From an uncultured Muribaculaceae bacterium (GTDB lineage Bacteria > Bacteroidota > Bacteroidia > Bacteroidales > Muribaculaceae): a stretch of 24,290 bases of DNA. The DNA lies in the NCBI GenBank assembly GCA_910584185.1, contig CAJTYC010000035.1, forward strand, positions 1-24,290, given 5' to 3'. A model generated the notes under the pieces. The model saw only the letters and a list, made by a program, of their open reading frames with translations. It was not told the origin of the DNA and made no database searches. The number at the start of each line of letters is the position of its first letter. Within the stretch, counting starts at the first letter, position 1. Position numbers and translations under genes: made by a program. Shown here one piece after another: positions 7,400 to 13,252 of this stretch.

Positions 7400-7768
7400 T
7401 TGGTGATATTGCTTGGATGCCTCACATTCGGCTGCACGCGCAAGGTCTACCTCCCGGTGGAGCAGACCCACACCGAATATCGCGACCGCACCGCCCTGCG
7501 AGTCGATACGGTCATAGAGGCCGACACAAGGTTTGTCTACGTCAACGGCGCCAGCGTGCGCGATTACCGCACACGCTGGCGAGAGCGCATCCGCGAGGTG
7601 CATGACACGCTGCTCCGCGAAGTCCGCGACACGGTGACTCGCACCGTCACCGTCGAGGTGGAGCGCAAGCCTTCCGTCTGGCAACGCACAGCACAGTCGG
7701 CCACCGGCCTCGCCATAGGCATGGCACTGACGATCGCAGCCATATGGCTGCTGAAGCGCATCAAATAA
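7400..7768 (+). CDS. Phage-type small lipoprotein/membrane protein, spanin-like
   Basis: An N-terminal hydrophobic stretch runs ILVILLGCLTFGC-TRK with a possible lipobox cysteine. Next is a charged region with the pattern YLPVEQTHTEYRDRT...VDTVIEADTRFVYV..., rich in D-T and R, likely extended or coiled. A C-terminal membrane helix (ATGLAIGMALTIAAIWLLKRIK) preceded by VWQRT closes the protein. Similar small proteins sit beside lysis or tail genes in Bacteroidota phages and may link inner and outer membranes; this role is inferred. The frame opens at 7328 without an ATG; the TTG at 7400 is one of several possible starts, and WDFILTYLIGL just upstream probably belongs to the membrane segment. 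The true start may be lost in the deletion that removed the tail genes. Confidence 0.55.
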   Translation: MVILLGCLTFGCTRKVYLPVEQTHTEYRDRTALRVDTVIEADTRFVYVNGASVRDYRTRWRERIREVHDTLLREVRDTVTRTVTVEVERKPSVWQRTAQSATGLAIGMALTIAAIWLLKRIK

Positions 7769-7831
7769 GTAGGTGTTAAGTCAGTGTTATAAGTTAAGAA
7801 GTGAGTTTCTTGAAAAAATAATTCTAAAACA

Positions 7832-7863
7832 TTTGCATATATGGAGCAATTTTGCTACCTTTG
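7832..7863 (+). promoter_or_regulatory. Promoter of hicA-hicB
   Basis: TTTG at 7832-7835 and TACCTTTG at 7856-7863, spaced by 20 bases, match the Bacteroidota -33/-7 consensus. The hicA ATG is 46 bases after the -7 box. Confidence 0.8.
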
Positions 7864-7909
7864 CAGTGTTGAATAATCAACAGATAGATCTTTTAAATTT
7901 TGTTTCACT

Positions 7910-8092
7910 ATGAAGTACCGAGATTTAATAGAGGAATTGACCTCTATCGGTTGCTTCTTCGTCCGGCAGGGCGCAAACCACGAGATTTGGTCTACGCCAC
8001 AAGGCAAGCATTTCCCGGTGCCTCGACACGGCAACAAGGAAGTGCCGCCTCCGACGGAGCGCAAAATCAGGAAAGAGGTCGGCCTGCTTTAA
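7910..8092 (+). CDS. hicA: HicA toxin (type II toxin-antitoxin mRNA interferase)
   Basis: The 60-residue protein has the dsRBD-like HicA fold: MKYRDLIEELTSIGCFFVRQ, then GANHEIWSTPQGKHFPVPRH with the family's catalytic-type histidine (in ANHEIW), then KEVPPPTERKIRKEVGLL. HicA proteins cleave mRNA in translation-independent fashion and are held by the partner antitoxin. Length and all core positions are normal, so the gene looks intact. The start ATG at 7910 lies downstream of a good promoter. It is followed by 129 bases with two hairpins before hicB, a larger gap than usual for this pair. In this island the pair is the only cargo that looks both complete and functional. Confidence 0.88.
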   Translation: MKYRDLIEELTSIGCFFVRQGANHEIWSTPQGKHFPVPRHGNKEVPPPTERKIRKEVGLL

Positions 8093-8100
8093 GCCGCCTC

Positions 8101-8121
8101 GGAGAGGGTTCGCCCCTCTCC
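8101..8121 (+). promoter_or_regulatory. Hairpin just after hicA
   Basis: ggagaggg and ccctctcc form an 8-bp stem with a 5-base loop, 8 bases after the hicA stop. It may affect toxin mRNA stability; no T run follows. Confidence 0.4.
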
Positions 8122-8166
8122 TCTCCTGCGCTTCGGAAACAAAATGTTCTATTGGAGATTATCAAT

Positions 8167-8190
8167 AAACGAGGTGGCGACACCTCGTTT
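8167..8190 (+). promoter_or_regulatory. Attenuator-like hairpin between hicA and hicB
   Basis: A perfect 10-bp stem, aaacgaggtg / cacctcgttt, closes a GCGA tetraloop of the stable GNRA type and ends in ttt, 31 bases before the hicB ATG. It could act as a partial terminator or processing site that sets the toxin-to-antitoxin ratio (inference). Confidence 0.5.
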
Positions 8191-8221
8191 TAACAAGACC
8201 ATTAAAAAAACAATATAAAAA

Positions 8222-8617
8222 ATGATTGCCAATGTTATAGTCGAGACCGCAAGTGACGGTTATTATTCCTGCTATGTCGAAGAGGAGTTTGAGGACTTCG
8301 CATTGTTCGGTTACGGCAATTCGGCAGAGGAGGCAAAGGCTGATATGCTCGCTTCTTACAAAGAGATTGCAGACATCAAGAAAAAGGAAGGCATACAGAT
8401 TCCCGATTTGGAATTTGTATATCACTATGACATGCAATCTTTTTTCAACTATTTCAACTTCCTGAACGTTTCTAAGGTGGCGGAGCGTGCAGGCATCAAT
8501 CCGTCACTCATGAGAAAGTACACTTCCGGAGTGGCTAAGGCCGGACAAAAGCAATACGAGAAATTAAGTGCGGCGGTAAAGCAATTCAGCAATGAGCTGC
8601 AAGCCGCTTCATTCTAA
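8222..8617 (+). CDS. hicB: HicB antitoxin
   Basis: The 131-residue protein starts with the partial RNase H-like HicB domain: MIANVIVETASDGYYSCYVE, then FALFGYGNSAEEAKADMLAS. A C-terminal helix-turn-helix follows (about residues 80-131: NVSKVAERAGINPSLMRKYT, then GVAKAGQKQYEKLSAAVKQF). HicB binds and neutralises HicA, and its DNA-binding domain normally represses the shared promoter, here at 7832-7863. Both domains are complete. A terminator follows 52 bases after the stop, so hicA-hicB is a closed transcription unit. Such a module can stabilise an island by killing cells that lose it. Confidence 0.88.
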   Translation: MIANVIVETASDGYYSCYVEEEFEDFALFGYGNSAEEAKADMLASYKEIADIKKKEGIQIPDLEFVYHYDMQSFFNYFNFLNVSKVAERAGINPSLMRKYTSGVAKAGQKQYEKLSAAVKQFSNELQAASF

Positions 8618-8669
8618 AGATATGGCCCGTGAGGGCGGCTACTTCATAAAAACAATATTTAAAAGATCT

Positions 8670-8698
8670 TCCCTCGGTAAGAAACCGGGGGATTTTTT
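8670..8698 (+). terminator. Rho-independent terminator after hicB
   Basis: A 9-bp stem, tccctcggt / accggggga (one G-U pair), has a 5-base loop and is followed by six T. Confidence 0.85.
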
Positions 8699-8726
8699 GT
8701 AAAATACGCGCGGATTTGACGTGATG

Positions 8727-8746
8727 AGGACAAAACAAGGACAAAA
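8727..8746 (+). repeat. Two direct repeats of aggacaaaa, right arm cluster
   Basis: The copies at 8727-8735 and 8738-8746 have the same word and direction as the left cluster. They lie about 60-80 bases inside the right attachment repeat. Confidence 0.6.
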
Positions 8747-8806
8747 ACGAGAACTGCAGAAATCATAAATTGCTATTTTTACATATGTTGGCAAAAATAA
8801 AAATTT

Positions 8807-8821
8807 TCCGTATGGGAATAC
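8807..8821 (+). repeat. Right attachment repeat (attR)
   Basis: This is an exact 15-bp copy of the tRNA-Arg 3' end at 4684-4698. Beyond it the sequence returns to a terminator hairpin and the ung promoter. Confidence 0.82.
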
Positions 8822-8827
8822 CTGACA

Positions 8828-8872
8828 GACAGCGCGTGCCATTGGCTTGTGGCTTGTGCTGTCTTTTCTTTT
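8828..8872 (+). terminator. Terminator hairpin, probably the original one of tRNA-Arg, displaced by the island
   Basis: gacagcgcg pairs with tgtgctgtc (two G-U pairs); one unpaired base on each side leads to an inner gcca/tggc stem with an 8-base loop; ttttctttt follows. It starts 6 bases after attR, where a tRNA terminator would sit before the island arrived. No gene now ends here. Confidence 0.7.
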
Positions 8873-8901
8873 GCACTTTTTGAAAAAAGTTATTATCTTT
8901 G
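8870..8901 (+). promoter_or_regulatory. Promoter of ung
   Basis: TTTG at 8870-8873 and TATCTTTG at 8894-8901, 20 bases apart, fit the Bacteroidota consensus. Transcription would start near 8908, so the ATG at 8919 is the start rather than the in-frame upstream TTG at 8847. Confidence 0.8.
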
Positions 8902-8918
8902 GGTTTAATTTTGATTAT

Positions 8919-9593
8919 ATGACACGCAGCGTTAAGATGGAAGAGGGCTGGAAGCAGGTTCTTGCCGGGGAGTTCGACAAGCCCTATTTCAAACAGCTCA
9001 CCGATTATATACGTTCTGAATATGCCAAGCCCGGTCAACATGTGTATCCTCCGGCCGGTCAAATTTTTGCATCGTTCGATGCCTCACCTTTCGCCGACAC
9101 CAAGGTGGTGATAATAGGACAAGACCCCTATCATGGCCCGGGTCAGGCCAATGGCCTCTGCTTCTCGGTGAACCCCGGCATTGAAATGCCACCTTCGCTG
9201 CGAAATATCTTCAAGGAGATTCATGATGACACCGGTGCCCCGATTCCGGCTGACGGTGATTTGTCGCGCTGGGCAAAGCAAGGGGTGCTTTTGCTCAATT
9301 CTTCGCTCACCGTGCGTGAGCACTCCCCCAAATCACACTCGGGCATAGGCTGGGAGAAACTCACCGATGCTGCAGTGAAGGCCATCAGCGAACTGCGCGA
9401 CAACATAGTGTTTATACTTTGGGGAAGCGATGCAATACGCAAGGGTGCCAACATAGACCGCACACGCCATCTTGTGCTTGAATCACCGCATCCCTCTCCC
9501 CTCTCCGCTTACAGGGGATTTTTCGGGAACCGGCATTTCTCCAAAACCAACGAATATCTCACAGCCCACGGCAAAACTCCGATAGAATGGTAA
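8919..9593 (+). CDS. ung: Uracil-DNA glycosylase, family 1
   Basis: The enzyme removes uracil from DNA as the first step of base-excision repair, in the cytoplasm. The 224-residue protein has the normal family length and both signature motifs. The water-activating loop is GQDPYHGPGQANGLCFSV with the catalytic Asp at about residue 69. The DNA-intercalation loop is HPSPLSAYRGFFG with the catalytic His at about 191. LLLNSSLTVR and IVFILWG are also family core. The ATG at 8919 is chosen because the promoter ends at 8901 and the protein then starts like relatives (VKMEEGWKQVL). The stop overlaps the start of the next gene (ATGGTAA), so the two are probably co-transcribed and translationally coupled. 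Confidence 0.96.
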   Translation: MTRSVKMEEGWKQVLAGEFDKPYFKQLTDYIRSEYAKPGQHVYPPAGQIFASFDASPFADTKVVIIGQDPYHGPGQANGLCFSVNPGIEMPPSLRNIFKEIHDDTGAPIPADGDLSRWAKQGVLLLNSSLTVREHSPKSHSGIGWEKLTDAAVKAISELRDNIVFILWGSDAIRKGANIDRTRHLVLESPHPSPLSAYRGFFGNRHFSKTNEYLTAHGKTPIEW

Positions 9594-10861
9594 AAATCTC
9601 ACATATAGCCATATCGCTCGTTAGCTTCCTGTTGCTGCTGTGCACCACGTCGGCCCATGCCGACACAGACACAGGCACACACATCTTCAACAAGAAGTTC
9701 CGTACACTCAAGACCATGGCCGATGGCAACTTCATGGCGCCACCGGTGATTCGCATGAACACCGACGACCGTCTGATTGTCAGTTTCGACGAAATAGGTG
9801 AAGATAACAGTTACCTCGAATACCGGCTGATTCATTGCGACCGCGACTGGCAACCTTCGCGTCTTATCGAATCGGAATATGTAGACGGGTTCAACTCTCA
9901 ACGTATCGAGGATTATGAGAGTTCATATGCCACGTTCGTGCATTTCGTGAATTACCGCATCATGCTTCCAAACGAGGATATGCGCATACTCCATTCGGGC
10001 AATTATCTATTGCAGGTATACGACCCCAAGGAGCCTGACGAGGTGATACTCCAGACAAGGTTTCAGGTGAGCGAGTCTGCCGTCAGCATCAACGGCACCG
10101 CCAACAGCCGCACCGACCGCGGACATTACTCCACTTGGCAACAGCTCTCCATGGAAATCGACACCAAGGGCCTTGGCAATATCAACCCGTACCAGGACAT
10201 TACTGTAGATGTGACTCAGAACATGCGCGAGGAGACGCACCGCCGTCTGAATGGTCCGCTGAGGGTAAACGGTCCGGTCATGGTATATGAGCACCAGAAC
10301 GACCTTATATTCCCGGCCTCCAACGAATACCGCCGTTTCGAATCGGTGAGCAACAGCTTTGCCGGTCTCCACGTGGACTCCATGCGATACATGGGTAGCA
10401 ACTACCATGTATGGCTGAAGCCTGACCAACCCCGTGCCGACAAGCAATACAGCTACGACCGCACGCAGCACGGACGTTTCTTGATACGCGAGTACAACGC
10501 CACTGACTCCGACCTCGGGGCAGATTATATCACCGTAAACTTCAGGCTCGAGATGGATGAGCTACCTGATGCCGATATATATGTAGACGGAGAGTTCACA
10601 CAAGGCTTGCCCGACAACGCCAACCGCATGACCTATAACCCTGCAATAGGGGCATATACAGCCTCGATACCGCTGAAGCAAGGGGCCTACAATTACCAAT
10701 ATGTCACAGTGAAACGCGATGGCAGGCATAAACCCGACCCGGCACCAATAGAGGGCAACAAATACGAGACTGAAAATGAGTACAACATCTCAGTCTATTT
10801 CCGTCCGCCCGGTGCACGCGCTGACCGCCTCGCAGGCACTAATACAATTTATAATGAATAA
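9587..10861 (+). CDS. Type IX secretion system plug-like protein (DUF5103 family)
   Basis: A signal peptide (VKISHIAISLVSFLLLLCTTSAHA, about residues 2-25) is followed by a roughly 400-residue all-beta periplasmic protein. Recognisable family stretches are PPVIRMNTDDRLIVSFDEIG, YRLIHCDRDWQPSRL, YVDGFNSQRIEDYE, NYRIMLPNEDM and SGNYLLQVYD; the C-terminal part has YVDGEFTQGLPD and GAYNYQYVTV. This is DUF5103, whose first domain is now named for the plug that closes the periplasmic side of the SprA translocon of T9SS in Flavobacterium. It would therefore help gate export of proteins with T9SS tails such as those in this window. It overlaps ung by 7 bases. The name is by family resemblance only; no search was run. 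Confidence 0.8.
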   Translation: MVKISHIAISLVSFLLLLCTTSAHADTDTGTHIFNKKFRTLKTMADGNFMAPPVIRMNTDDRLIVSFDEIGEDNSYLEYRLIHCDRDWQPSRLIESEYVDGFNSQRIEDYESSYATFVHFVNYRIMLPNEDMRILHSGNYLLQVYDPKEPDEVILQTRFQVSESAVSINGTANSRTDRGHYSTWQQLSMEIDTKGLGNINPYQDITVDVTQNMREETHRRLNGPLRVNGPVMVYEHQNDLIFPASNEYRRFESVSNSFAGLHVDSMRYMGSNYHVWLKPDQPRADKQYSYDRTQHGRFLIREYNATDSDLGADYITVNFRLEMDELPDADIYVDGEFTQGLPDNANRMTYNPAIGAYTASIPLKQGAYNYQYVTVKRDGRHKPDPAPIEGNKYETENEYNISVYFRPPGARADRLAGTNTIYNE

Positions 10862-10880
10862 TGAATAATTACACTATGAC

Positions 10881-10952
10881 ATCATGACATCATGACAATA
10901 CGACACAATGACATGATGACAATACGACTTGATGACATGATGACAACAACCA
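10881..10952 (+). repeat. Tandem repeat, three 24-base units
   Basis: The units 10881-10904, 10905-10928 and 10929-10952 share the core atgacatgatgacaa; the third is degenerate at its end. It fills the gap between the plug gene and the DUF3109 gene. The function is unknown; copy number may vary between strains. Confidence 0.75.
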
Positions 10953-10969
10953 CTAAAAACTAAAAAAAC

Positions 10970-11551
10970 TTGATACAGATAAAAGATACTCTGGTCTCGC
11001 TCGACCTGATAGAAAAATATTTCGTATGCGACTTGGACGCATGCCTCGGGGCATGCTGCATAGAAGGAGACGCGGGTGCGCCGCTCGCCCCCGGCGAGGC
11101 GGAACGCATTGAGGAGGTGCTCCCGGTGGTCGAACAATATCTGCTGCCAAGGGCATTGGGGGCAATCAAGGAGGAAGGCGCAAGTTATCTCGACCCGGAT
11201 GGTGACCTGGTGACCCAGATAGTGGATGGCCGCGATTGCGTGTACACCTGCTACGCACCGGAAGGGAAATGTCTCTGCGCCCTGGAGAAAGCATTCCGAG
11301 AGGGTAAGATACCTGATGTGAAACCTATCTCATGCCGACTCTATCCGGTGCGCCTCAAGGAGTATGACGGCTTCACCGCCGTGAACTTCCACAAATGGAA
11401 AATCTGCAAACCGGCCGAGGCAATGGGCCGCAAGCTCGGTGTGAGGGCATACCAATTTCTTAAAGGGCCTCTGATTGCAAAGTTCGGCAAGGAATGGTAT
11501 GACGAACTGGAACTCACAGCCGAAGAATACCTTAAGTGGAAAGACCAATAA
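10970..11551 (+). CDS. DUF3109 family cysteine-rich protein
   Basis: This is a 193-residue cytoplasmic protein with the family's cysteine pattern: VCDLDACLGACCIEGDAGAP near the N-terminus, then DCVYTCYAPEGKCLCALEKA, then PISCRLYPVR and WKIC. The spacing suggests metal or iron-sulfur binding, as in the related YkgJ-type zinc/iron-chelating proteins; the role is unknown. The start is a TTG (10970-10972): the product then begins MIQIKDTLVSLDLIEKYF like other members, and no ATG lies nearby. The end (GRKLGVRAYQFLKGPLIAKF, then GKEWYDELELTAEEYLKW) is complete. It sits between two tandem-repeat intergenic regions. Confidence 0.87.
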   Translation: MIQIKDTLVSLDLIEKYFVCDLDACLGACCIEGDAGAPLAPGEAERIEEVLPVVEQYLLPRALGAIKEEGASYLDPDGDLVTQIVDGRDCVYTCYAPEGKCLCALEKAFREGKIPDVKPISCRLYPVRLKEYDGFTAVNFHKWKICKPAEAMGRKLGVRAYQFLKGPLIAKFGKEWYDELELTAEEYLKWKDQ

Positions 11552-11592
11552 TTGTGCTATTACGCTACACCGGAGTTATAAAAACAGACCTT

Positions 11593-11634
11593 ATGTTATA
11601 ATCAGGATGTTATAATCAGGATGTTATAATCAGG
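11593..11634 (+). repeat. Tandem repeat, three exact 14-base units
   Basis: atgttataatcagg is repeated at 11593, 11607 and 11621, directly upstream of the cardiolipin synthase gene (ATG at 11652). It may change the spacing or strength of the leader if the copy number varies. Confidence 0.85.
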
Positions 11635-11651
11635 GCAAAAAAGCTGAGGAT

Positions 11652-13082
11652 ATGGAAACATTTAATTTATGGGTATACTGGGCGGTATACGTGCTATATT
11701 TCACCACTATATTGCTGAGCATCGCGGTGGTGCTCAAGGAGAACCGCAACCCCATAAGGTCCTTATCATGGGTTATCGCATTGATTTTCCTGCCTGTGGT
11801 AGGTTTCATATTCTATCTCTTCTTCGGACGCAGCATGCGTGGGCAACACATGATCTCGCGCATGAACAAGCGCAAGATAATCACCACGATGGCACCTCGC
11901 CATATCGACCTTAATTCACAGTCGCTCAACCGCTCGGAGCGCAATCTTATAAAGCTGGCCCGCAATCTCTCCTCTTCGTTCTATACCGTCAACAACGATA
12001 TCGAGATTTTCACCACGGGCAAGGAGAAATTCACTGCACTGAAGCGCGACATGCTCGCTGCCAAGAGGTCAATCTATCTGCAATACTATATCTTTCTCGA
12101 CGACACGCTCGGCCATGAGATTGCCGACATATTGATGCGCAAGGCCCGCGAAGGTGTAGACGTTAAGGTGATGTATGACCACGTGGGGTGCTTCTCCGCG
12201 CGCAACCGTTTCTTCAAGATGCTCAACGAGGCAGGTGTGGAGACACACCCCTTCTTCAAGGTCACGTTCCCGCAGCTTGCCAACCGTATAAACTGGCGTA
12301 ACCACCGCAAGATTGTCATCATCGATGAGTCAATAGGCTACATGGGGGGTATGAATATAGCCGACCGTTACATAAACCGCACCGCCTCGGGCTGGGGATG
12401 GCGCGACACACATTTCAGGCTCCGTGGCGACATAGTGGAATCATTGCTATTCTCGTTTGTGGTCGACTGGAACTTCCGCAACAATGACCACCCCATGAAT
12501 TATCCGAAGACTCCGGCTTCGGGCATACGCAACGATGTGGGCATGCAGCTCGTCACGTCAGGTCCCACGTCGCAATGGTGCAATTTAGCCCTATGCTTCC
12601 TTAAGGCCATTTCATCGGCCACCAAGAGCATCTACATACAGACACCATACTTTCTGCCCACCGATGCCCTGATGAACGCCCTGGAGGCTGCTGCGCTATC
12701 CAAGATAGACGTGCGCATCATGATACCGCGCAAGACCGACTCGCGCATGTTGCAATTGGCCTCATTCTCCTATGTGACACAATGCCTGAAGGCCGGCATA
12801 AAGGTGTATCTCTACAACCCCGGCATGCTGCATGCCAAGGGTATGATAATCGACGACAACATCGTGACTGCCGGCTCCACCAATTTTGACTTCCGCAGCT
12901 TCGAAAACAACTTCGAGTGCAACCTGATTATATACGACCGCGAGGTGAACCGACGAATGCGCGAGATATTCTTCAGCGACATGGGTCACTGCACGAAGCT
13001 CACCTACACCACATGGCATTCGCGCCCCATGCTGCAACGCACCATGGAGTCGATAGTCCGCCTTGTCTCCCCCATACTCTGA
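11652..13082 (+). CDS. cls: Cardiolipin synthase (phospholipase D family)
   Basis: The enzyme condenses two phosphatidylglycerol molecules to cardiolipin and glycerol at the inner membrane. The 476-residue protein has two N-terminal membrane helices (about 8-28 and 38-58) and the linker FGRSMRGQ. Two HKD motifs follow, H218-K220-D225 (NHRKIVIIDESIGYMGGMN) and H394-K396-D401 (LHAKGMIIDDNIVTAGSTNFD). Other conserved parts are LQYYIFLDD, RDTHFRLRGD and TPYFLPTD. Length and order are those of bacterial ClsA-type enzymes. It stands downstream of three 14-base repeats, with no clear consensus promoter in the 100-base gap. A bidirectional-looking hairpin lies downstream, shared with the convergent amylase gene. 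Confidence 0.95.
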   Translation: METFNLWVYWAVYVLYFTTILLSIAVVLKENRNPIRSLSWVIALIFLPVVGFIFYLFFGRSMRGQHMISRMNKRKIITTMAPRHIDLNSQSLNRSERNLIKLARNLSSSFYTVNNDIEIFTTGKEKFTALKRDMLAAKRSIYLQYYIFLDDTLGHEIADILMRKAREGVDVKVMYDHVGCFSARNRFFKMLNEAGVETHPFFKVTFPQLANRINWRNHRKIVIIDESIGYMGGMNIADRYINRTASGWGWRDTHFRLRGDIVESLLFSFVVDWNFRNNDHPMNYPKTPASGIRNDVGMQLVTSGPTSQWCNLALCFLKAISSATKSIYIQTPYFLPTDALMNALEAAALSKIDVRIMIPRKTDSRMLQLASFSYVTQCLKAGIKVYLYNPGMLHAKGMIIDDNIVTAGSTNFDFRSFENNFECNLIIYDREVNRRMREIFFSDMGHCTKLTYTTWHSRPMLQRTMESIVRLVSPIL

Positions 13083-13103
13083 TACATCTTTCTGCTCCAC
13101 ATA

Positions 13104-13181
13104 TCATATAACACTACAAGTTATATAACACTCCAAGTCATATAACACTATAAGTCATATAACACTACAAGTCATATAACA
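13104..13181 (+). repeat. Tandem repeat, about 4.5 units of 17 bases
   Basis: The unit is tcatataacactacaag with one or two changes per copy (13104, 13121, 13138, 13155, then a partial at 13172). It lies between the cls stop and the hairpin that separates the convergent genes. Confidence 0.85.
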
Positions 13182-13183
13182 GA

Positions 13184-13212
13184 GCGGCCCACACCTTGAA
13201 AGTGTGGGCCGC
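13184..13212. terminator. Hairpin between convergent cls and amylase genes
   Basis: A perfect 11-bp GC-rich stem, gcggcccacac / gtgtgggccgc, has a 7-base loop. No long T run follows on either side. Its position, 41 bases past the amylase stop and about 100 past the cls stop, suggests a shared transcription end. Confidence 0.7.
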
Positions 13213-13252
13213 AGCGTTTATAAATTCCGCTTACAGTCGGTACAGGTTATTC

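Larger units (their letters stand above)
4684..8821. mobile_element. tRNA-Arg-associated genomic mini-island, integrase-less, phage-derived
   Basis: The segment is bounded by an exact 15-bp direct repeat, tccgtatgggaatac (4684-4698 and 8807-8821), which is the 3' end of tRNA-Arg. This is the mark left by a tyrosine recombinase that targets tRNA 3' ends. Just inside both ends are clusters of a same-direction repeat, aggacaaaa (three left, two right), as expected of integrase arm sites. The content is foreign in type: RhuM pseudogene, DUF5053 protein, a ribbon-helix-helix-like C-terminus, a tape-measure N-terminus, a spanin-like lipoprotein and hicAB. No integrase, excisionase, replication or relaxase gene is visible. 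It is either a remnant that lost its integrase or a satellite moved in trans. A good candidate for the tRNA's original terminator lies just outside the right repeat, as expected if the DNA between was inserted. Confidence 0.8.

Noticed and set aside
7283..7684. Minus-strand 133-residue frame opposite the spanin-like gene
   Set aside because: The plus strand has a lipobox, charged repeats and a membrane helix; the minus reading has no family features.
8847..8918. Longer N-terminus for Ung starting with a hydrophobic stretch
   Set aside because: The promoter boxes at 8870-8901 lie inside it, and the family starts near the ATG at 8919.
13104..13181. Tandem repeats as a CRISPR array
   Set aside because: Units of 17 bases follow each other without spacers, and no cas genes are present.
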